Source: Sphaerolaimus hirsutus (Eukaryota > Nematoda > Chromadorea > Monhysterida > Sphaerolaimidae). Taken from it: a stretch of 64,000 nucleotides of DNA. Of this stretch, positions 36,201 to 45,200 are shown piece after piece; the first letter of the stretch is position 1; every line of letters starts with the position of its first letter. A model generated the notes under the pieces. It ran no database searches and was not told where the DNA came from. It worked only from the letters and a program-made list of their open reading frames with translations. The stretch lies in assembly GCA_964036195.1 (NCBI GenBank), contig OZ038451.1, forward strand, positions 3,848,529 through 3,912,528, given 5' to 3'. A program made the position numbers and the translations under genes.

Positions 36201-39200
36201 GCAGCCATCAGCGCTGCCAAAATGGCGGTCACTACCGACGCCATGGGCGGGACAGTAAACTGGGAGGATAAAGTATTTGTCTCCGGTTGTGGATGGTTTA
36301 CCATTAGGGATCTATTGCGCTCATTTGACCACGACCCGTGCAAATGGCAGCCATACCTGCAACGGGATGTGAAGCGTCCGGTGACCTGGCAATCGCCTGT
36401 ATGGTCTTTAACGCCGCTACCCACAAACTTCTTTTCTGATAAGTTCTTGCGAGATGACAAGTATGGCCAGGACCATACGGGACCGCGGGATGGGTGGCTA
36501 GGCGTGTCGGTCGATTTCATACCGTTGCGCGTGTGGTTGCTAGGCGACAGCACTGCTAAATCGGTGAGAGTGCCACTCCTGGACTGTTTACGTAAAAGTG
36601 TTGTCCACACGGAGGCGGCGCACTTGCCCAATACAGTGTCTGTGTCAACCATAGCGACCTGCTACACAGGGTGTAGAATGGCGACTATGAAAGGTGCGTG
36701 TGCCCTGGCAGATTTTAGCGAGGTGAAAATTGTGGTCTGGAAATTAATACTGGACTACATTGACACCGCGTTTTGCGTAGCTAAATCGGGGGAATCGGAA
36801 GGCATTTGCCAATTCGTGCGGAATGTGTACGTGGCGCTGTTACAACTACGTTTCATTCTGTTTGACCAAGGCTTGCCGCACATTCCGATTGTGTGCTGCG
36901 TAACCCAGCCGTTTTTTCCGGCGCAAGAGGGTGTCGCACACAACGCGTACGCAGAGTCTGTGCTTTGGAGGCTGGGTAGAGACATTGAATCAGCACTGTC
37001 ACGGGTTTGCGCCAATATACCTGGTGTAACCATCACCCAGCCTCTGAACTACATGCTGCGCAACAAAAAATCCGCAATTATTCCGCACCTAGTGGGTGTG
37101 GACACAATGCGCCTATATGAAGGGATTGTAGGCATGGACGGCATCCATCTGAGCAAGTACGGGGAGACGTTTTTGGGTTGCCTATTGGCTCGGGATTGCG
37201 TACTGGCGCTGGAAGGTTACAGCGCTCCAACGCTAGCCAGGTGGGCGAAACAGGGTATAGCGCTCATTGACGCTAGTGGTAGATGTTGCAGGTCATATGT
37301 ATGTTTTTTTGATTGCATCAACATTACCATCCTCACTTCAGGTGGCGCCAGATGTGCGGGTCGACCGATCCCGACCTCTGCAAAGAGGGGCAAAGGCTGC
37401 TGGCGGACCTGTTCAACAGGGCGAAGGAGGTCTGTCATTTTAATGACGTGTAACGGTAGCATAGAATCTGGTGATGTGTCCACACAAGAATATGTAATTT
37501 TACAGGAAGTTCGAAAAAACGTGGACGCGGTGCTCGTGGACTCCTGTACGGGCGCGGAGCTGGCAGTGCGGCGCAAATTTGTGGCGCCGGCGGCAGCCGA
37601 AATAGCTCGGTTGGAAGTGGATCCGAGCGCCGAGGAAGCCTGCAGCAGAATAACCGGTCCAGGTGGGCACGGTTTTGCGGGGTTGACTGTGTTTTGCACA
37701 CTTAGTTGTATATTTTGTATGCTGTTTTCACAATCAATCCAGCACCTACAAAAAATAGCATCCCTACAATCACAGCTCCGACCGGGGTGCCGCGGCAGCC
37801 AATGCCGGTCAAAATCGCGGAGCGCACGGCGGCCGTGGTCGCGGCGGCCGAGGTGGGGGCCCACCAGGAGGTCCGCCGGGCGGCAGCAGCAAAGGCTGGT
37901 ACTTCTACCGCGAATAAAAAGGGGGCCAGCAGTGCGGCCATTAGGTGAACTGTTGCTTAGGGCGGGTAGGCAGGTGCACCTCTGTTTCAGAAGGTGCGAA
38001 CTGCTACACCTACTTTGTTCCGGCTGCGGTGTGGTGATTGTTTTTTGTTTAATTTCCTCCAAATTTAATTATGGCGTGACATCACACGGGAAACTGGCGA
38101 ACTGCTTTGATCCTACATTACGAACGGGCATTACGGTAATCATATATAATATATTAATTAATGCCTACCTGTGTGAGGTCTCGCCATACAGTGCCTTACG
38201 TCTGTGTTTGAAGTATCTGGCACTGTATGTTTGGTTAATGCGATTGCACTGGCGTCTAGTGAGAAGAACCGAACTGAAAGGGGAAGTGGCTTTAATATAT
38301 AGATTAAATTACATTGCCAGATCTTTCAGACATTTTCGGTGCTTTTTAGTTTACTTTTGATTCGGTAGAATATATCGATTCATATTTTTAGGACACAGGT
38401 TTCGTATGTTTTGCCATACATTCAGCTCGGTTCGAAAACTCCTGCCTTTAAGCGTGTTTTATGACACGTGTTATCTTGCGTGTGTGGCCGCTCAAGGTTG
38501 ATTTTTGGCGTTCTTTGAATACAAGTATTATACAAAGAGGCCAGTATATAATGAACGCACGGACAAGGTTGGGGGTAAGACAAAATTGGGTGGAGATGGC
38601 ATCTCACAGCGCAATTATGTGTCACATGTCGATACTCTACAAACCGATACGACACAAAATGGTAACCATTTAACGGGTATTCCATTAAATGTCCGGCCCT
38701 CTAGGGACTCTAATATAAGGTCGGGTACTGAATTTACAGTATTTTATCAAAATGTAAACTCAATCAGGCACAAACATGCACAGCTCCAAAATATAGGTTC
38801 AAAGGGGTATGATTGCATCGCCTTGTGTGAGACAAATGCAGTACATAAGGTGCACTTGCCTGATATTCCTGGGTATACACTAAATGCCATCATGAAGCCG
38901 GTTAATGGCAATGGTGGAATAGCGGTATACACAAAAAGTACCATTGAATGCTCTGTCTTGGGAGGTGATTATTGGGAAATTTGTGAAAATGTTTTGTGGC
39001 TGACCCTACGATGCCACAAATCATCCACATTCGTAATGCTTGCTATAGTTTATCTATTTGATGCTGGGAAAGTAGCACGGAATAGGGACTATATGCAGCA
39101 AAACGAAACTATCCTTTCCAATCTCTCAAAACAAGTATCCGAGAATACTGCGAATGGTAACCCATCCCTATTAATAGGTGATTTTAACGGTCATATAGGG

Positions 39201-42200
39201 AATTACCACCCAGGACTTGATCGGAATAGTCACGTAATAAATGACACAGGTAGGCTAGTGAACTCATTTATAAGAGTAAACGACCTAAACGTAGGTACCT
39301 CTGTCACTGACATATAGTGGTCATACGAAGCCGGTTTAACACGCTCATTGTTAGATCTAGCTCTGTTTGACACTACCGCTGAATGGACTAGTGAAATTTC
39401 CCACTTTAGTCCGACCAGTGATATGTCAATCGGTTCTGACCACTGCTCTCTACACTTAAAGGTAGTAGCCAATAATATACAACTCGTTGCACCCACGGAT
39501 GATAAGTATAGGCACCGATGGGTGGTGAAGGGAGAAGATGTCATTGAACCGTTTTCAAAATGGCTAGAGGAATCGTTAACTACACTTGTCGATGGTGAAT
39601 GCACATATGAAAACATTCTAGATCATCTTCAATGTGTGGCCTCTAGGCGGTATCCTATAAAGGTAATGAAAAGTCAGACAATGTGCGTGACTTTACGCAT
39701 ACGTCGTCTGAAAGCTGAGATACAAAAACTACGGCGAAAACTACACTTGAATGTAATTCTGTACTAAGAGTACAAAGCTCGTGTCGTGGCTCTACGTAAC
39801 AAAATATGTGCGTGTGAGCATGACTATGAGCTGGACATCAAGCGCAAACGACTTGATATTGAGTTGCAATCAAGTAGCACAAAAACCGATCTCTATAGTA
39901 TGGCCCACCGGTATAAAGAGGGTGGCATACTGTATCCAATGCTAAGATCAGAGTCTGGCTTGGCGGATACAAAAGATAAGATATCGAAAGTGCTAGAAGG
40001 ATTCTGGAATAAAGTTCAAATGTCAAATCCTATGAGCCTAGGTTCAGATTCCTGTAAAACAAGTCTGTCAGGCGTTATATCCGGCACACTTAGGTGTAGC
40101 CTCGAGGAGAGGATAACCTCAGCCGAAATAAAATTAGCCATTAAGAGGTTAAAACTGGGTAAATCGCCGGGTACCACTGGTGTGTATCATGAAATGCTAC
40201 GGGGCAGTGGTAGTCAGTTAATTAGGGTTCTTACATTGCTGTTTAATACGTGGTTTGATGGAAATCCAATTCCTCATACAGCAAAAACATGTAAGTTATC
40301 CCTTTTGCATAAAAAGGGGTCTAAATCGTGCGTCGATAATTATTGATCAATAGGTTTACAATGCAACATTCTAAAACTATACTGCTCTGTATTGAATCAT
40401 AGGCTGTTATCAGCCTTTGAGAGTGTGGACGGTTTTGGAAGTATGCAGGGTGGCTTTCGGAAAAAGCGTCGCACTACAGATAACCATGTTATCATACAAG
40501 GCTGTCTGAGCGGAAACAAGTGTGTTTCAGCGTGTTTTGTGGATGCTGTTAAGGCCTTCGATAGGGTTCCCCGTGAGAAATTGTGGCATAAGCTGCTAGA
40601 TTACGGGTACCAATCGAAATTCGTCAGCTCAATATCCAGTACGTATGACGATCTGCACTGTGTAATACAGTACGGCTCGACATACAGCGACGAGTTCACG
40701 TATACGCTAGGTGTACGACAGGGGTGTTGTCTGTCACCAAGTCTGTACGTTTTATACTTAGCGGACTTGCGTACTGATCTGGAGAGCTTGAAGATAGGGG
40801 CACAACTTGGTTCATCCAAAGTGCCAGCAGTGTTTTTTGTTGATGATATTGCCTTATTAGCTAATACATCACATGACCATCGCAATACACCCTGATAAAA
40901 GTAAAATATTGCATTTCCGTTGTAAATCCAACCCAACACGTATTTGGACATTGGGCAGGGACAAACATGGGAAATTACAGTACATTTCGGAAGTTGATGA
41001 GATAAAATATTTAGGTTTAACACTTACGTCAGCTAACGATATGTTTGGTAAGCAACGCCAGCTACTTCTCCAGCGAGCACAAACTGCTGCTCTTATGGTT
41101 GGAGAATTAGCATCAATGTCACTGCGTCCGTTTTGGGCAGTCAACAGACTGTGGACGCTTTATGCTATGACAAAAGTTTTTTATGGCGTGGAAATTTTTG
41201 GCCTACCAAAGCAAACCCTAGCAAAGCTAGTTGGCATACAGATGTCTGTATATAGAAATGTATGCCGCACGCCTCAGCATCTATCAAGCAGATGTCTTGC
41301 TATAGATGGAGATGTGACTACAATGAAAGCTTGGTATACACAAATCATTGTAGGCCATTGCCGGTACTTGCAAAGCAATCATGTTAGCATGACGACTAAA
41401 CAGGCGTTCGATTTTTGGGGTAGGACAAAATTAAACCTGCCACGACGCCAAAGTCCTTTAGGGAGGTCGGCAGCGCTATTACGTGATGCTTGTATTGACC
41501 CATCATTGGGTTTAAAGAGTATCAAACAAATTGCTAAGCAAAATGCGTGGGGTGATAGTTCACTAGGTAAAGTGTATCTGTCACGTACTCGTATGGAACG
41601 TTACCGGGAATCCAACCTAGAACCCCTAAATACATATAAAATTTACTCAGAAGAAATGCCATGGGTATTTGCATGACATGGACTATTTCAGAAGACAATA
41701 CAATTTGCGCTGAGCAGTAGGGGGAAAAAATGGTCTAGGTGTAAGCCATGCGTAAAGTACGGTCATGACTTCTGGCCTACAGTATCGCATTACTTGTACG
41801 GTTGTCAGGATGTGGCCATAATATATTGGCGCAATAAATTCCTTAGGGAGTTAAACACTGACTGCTGTGAAGAAAAGTGCTGTAATATGTTGAGTATAGG
41901 GGAACCTATTGATAGGCTGGCACAGATTATAAAATGTAGTTGCAGCAAGTCAAGAAGGTTGATATCCATACATATTACAGCTCTTGACACCTATCTATAC
42001 GGCCTCGAATAATACTGTATTGTGTAGTTGTTTTATCATGCTGTAACTTAATAGAATTATTACAACTAGTGTGCACATATTTACAGTATTTTAGTCTACC
42101 CTCCATTTATGGTTAAGCATTCTGAGTTACGGGGTGTCATATAAGTGCAACGACATATTTAAAGTCGCAATACATGACATATGAATCATTGCGCTATGAC

Positions 42201-45200
42201 ATAACATGGGATTTTAACTTCCACATGTAAATAGTCAGCAAATGTCATGTGTATTGAGTATGCACAAGAACACACCCGATTCTCATATAAAACTACAAGT
42301 AACTTAGGTAAATCCAGGGCCCTGGTACAAATCGTGCTTTATTTTACTATAATATGTATGCATATTACAATGTATCTCAAGTTCACGACCGGTACTTAAA
42401 TCAAACTTTTTTGCATCTCAGCTACATCTACATCTACCTACTGTATCGCCATTTTAGACAGTTCACTTTACTTAATTGCCTTACCTGTGAAACATTAAGG
42501 TCCCGTTTTATATACCGTTATTTTTTGTCCTGTTCCACGTAATGTTTATGAAGTACTTGCTTATCTTATTACTGTGTAACCGGTAAAACCTATTTGTAAT
42601 CTCAATTGTCGACATTGTCATGCTGTATCTTCGCAACTGTTTTTTCATTTTGTTATTATAATGCCCGTGACTTATAGAGCCAGCCGTGGTACGTGTGTTA
42701 AATAAAAAACTCTGAGTTATTTGAGGGAGGTCCTATTCGAGGATTTGCGGTAGTTTATTACCGGCCTTTAAGGTTACTCAGAGGATTGCAAAGTATGTGT
42801 AATTTTTTATTCATTGTTCAGTTGGGTTATGGTAGATTTCCATACCAAGTGTGATGTCCGCTGAGTATATCTGAGAATGTTTCCATTTAAGTACAGTAAC
42901 TGATTTTATACTGCAAAATATCCATTCACATTTTTGATGTGTAGCTTTCGTTGGGCAAGTGTACCGGATCAATGTGGATGACAACACTGTGACTAGGCTG
43001 TTGGACATATCAACAGAATATAGGAGGTACTATGCAGGTGGGACCCAGATACCTGGTGGCAGAGTACTGGTCTGTGGTGGACACTACACAGTTGGTGTTC
43101 TGACTTGCTTTGTGTAAGTCTCATTTGGTGTTGAATCTTTTGTGTGGAACCACTTCATATACATTATATTTTAAGATATTGGTTGGAAAATGGTGCAATT
43201 GAGTGGGCACCAAATATGCTGGGAGCAGCACGTTGGCTTCATGCACTGGCCTATTACCATGGAAGAATATACTCAATTGCGGGATGGACTGGTGTTGATA
43301 CTAGAGGTTAGTGAATATATAGCAATCCATGTGCTCATAGTTTTAAAGCAAAGATCAGGCTTACCATATTTCTAATCACCCATGTATCACCTTTGATACA
43401 CCTGTATATATGCCTGGTTTGCCTATTTGAATTTTTTATTTTGTATGTGTGCATTTCACATGGGGAGTTCCATTCTAAAAGTTCACAAGCGCCAAATCCA
43501 GAAAAATCGTATTAAGCATGGATTTGACCTCCACGTATAGTTTTTCACATTTTAGAAAAAAAATCAGCGTTATAGTCCATTTCGTTCCCGAGATACAGTG
43601 GTACCAATTTTCAAAAAAATCGCAATTTTCACATCGAAAGTTCACATATCCATGACCAGTCCCCTATGAAAAACAGGACTTTCACATCGAAAATGCATAA
43701 ATCCATCCCAGACGACCAAAGTTTCATATCGAAAATGCACATATCCAAAAAAATAGTTTCATTTCCAAAAATACACGTGTGCTTCGGATCGCTCGCGAAG
43801 AGGCAGTCGGAATCCCCATACAAAAAGTTTCATTTCCAAAAATGCATACGTGAATTTCCAAATCTATTTTGCACTATAAATCAAATATCCGTGCATATAT
43901 TGATCTGAAAATAACTGTAGAGGTACTTTTAGACACTGGCTTTGCTTGCAGTGGTGTAATTCGTTGTTGCCTACTATGCACCATTAAGAAATTATTTAAC
44001 ATTTAATTTCAAATGTTCAGATTTGTTCCCAATTTTGGGTTACTTACAAAATCTCACATTACTCCCTAAATATTTCCCAGCCAACAAAATGTGTGGTTAC
44101 AAAAATTGTAGAGAAATGTCGGATCTATCTAAAAAGTGCAAGGAAGCTTTGTCGCCCAAACATAGCGCCGTCGGGCCATCGTCAAACTTTAAAATGCAAT
44201 TTTGAAAAATTGACAAATTGTGGATATATGCGTTTTTGGAATGAAACTCCCCATATGTTGTACCAATTAGAGGAGACTGGCTAAATTTCAACTGAGGCCT
44301 CCAATTCAAAAGTCAACAAGTCCACAATATGAAAATTTCGAGTTAGGCCCAGAACCGTCATCTGGGGCTACTCCTGCACATTTTTCATAATTTTCCATAA
44401 ATTTTTGGACCTCACATGCCCATATGGCATAGTGCCAAATTTGACATTTTTGGGAAAATTTGCAAAAAATGGGCAAGAAATCATCAAGTCCACTTAGTTT
44501 TTGGCTAAAAGTCCATCCCGTATCCTTTTTTTATGGGGAAAAACGCAAAAAATGTGATAAGTCCACTGTGGAAACCGATTTCTAAAAGGTGACAAGTCCA
44601 TAATTTTCCCATAAGGCAGCCTCCGCTTCCCCATAAACAAAAATGTTCTTGCGTGGAAGAAGGCGGCATGTCCAATTCCCTCCCCGAAAGTCGAAACAGT
44701 TTTGCTATGACCAAATGGAATTTTATGGACCCCCCTATTTTTCACATATATGTTGAGATTAGGGGCTGAAAATTTGACACTTTATTGTCAACATATGGAA
44801 CTTAATGGAAAGCATGAGAGAGCCAAATTGGATACACACCACGGGCCTGGAATTGGGTCTGAATTCACACTTATACAAGTCTTTAGAGTCTTATAAATGG
44901 CAATTTGTGTTGCATTTTCGACGTCTGCATACGTTTCAGACGACAATTTAGTACTTGGTTTTCAAAAAATTTCTGGCGAAATAATAACCCCCCCCCTCGA
45001 AATACCCCCCCCCCACCTCGTTTAACCCCCCCTCAATATTCTCACTCTGAAAAAATAAACTCCCCGGGGGTATTTCGAGGAAATACGGTAGGTAGGTATG
45101 TGGTTTCAATTACAAAAACATGTGTGTACCATTTAACTGCATATCAACATTGTGTCAGGGCCAGCATGACACTATGGCACCATCACATTGCCAGTGTCAG

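Larger units (their letters stand above)
31046..42713. mobile_element. 11.7-kb insertion carrying the SGNH gene and a LINE
   Basis: The left boundary is AGTTATTC|CAGAGTTGG and the right boundary AAACTCTG|AGTTATTT. That is a 7/8 duplicated octamer with CAGAGTT-type tips as in the element at 20,923. The host element reads straight through when the unit is removed. Internally there are AT-rich TTTACGTTTACG sequence, a nested MITE, a poly-A run at about 32,721-32,738, the spliced SGNH gene and the LINE. The interior may be several successive insertions. The LINE's own right end may be the AAATAAAAAA tract at about 42,699-42,708. Confidence 0.5.
30672..42752. mobile_element. Outer TCCTCGAATA-type element split by the 11.7-kb insertion
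   Basis: The left part starts near AAGTCCTCGAATAAGGCCCC and has repeated GGGGGAGTTATTC words. The right part (42,714-42,752) reads AGTTATTTGAGGGAGGTCC and ends TATTCGAGGATTTGCGG followed by TA. Removing 31,046-42,721 joins the two into one collinear element. Confidence 0.5.

Noticed and set aside
37706-37948. Alternative alanine-rich C-terminus of the SGNH protein
   Set aside because: Not fully excluded. It keeps phase with an acceptor near 37,740, but the RGG frame ending WYFYRE looks more protein-like, so it was kept as second choice.
36110-38062. Long minus-strand frames (up to 281 codons) across the SGNH gene
   Set aside because: They are mirror frames of GC-rich exons, without motifs or independent splice logic.
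34740-38360. A continuous open frame of 1,206 codons over the SGNH region
   Set aside because: The first and last parts and the AT-rich stretches read as unlike protein. GT-AG introns with matching phases explain the region better, and the coding frame changes at 37,241-37,342 and again before the RGG tail.
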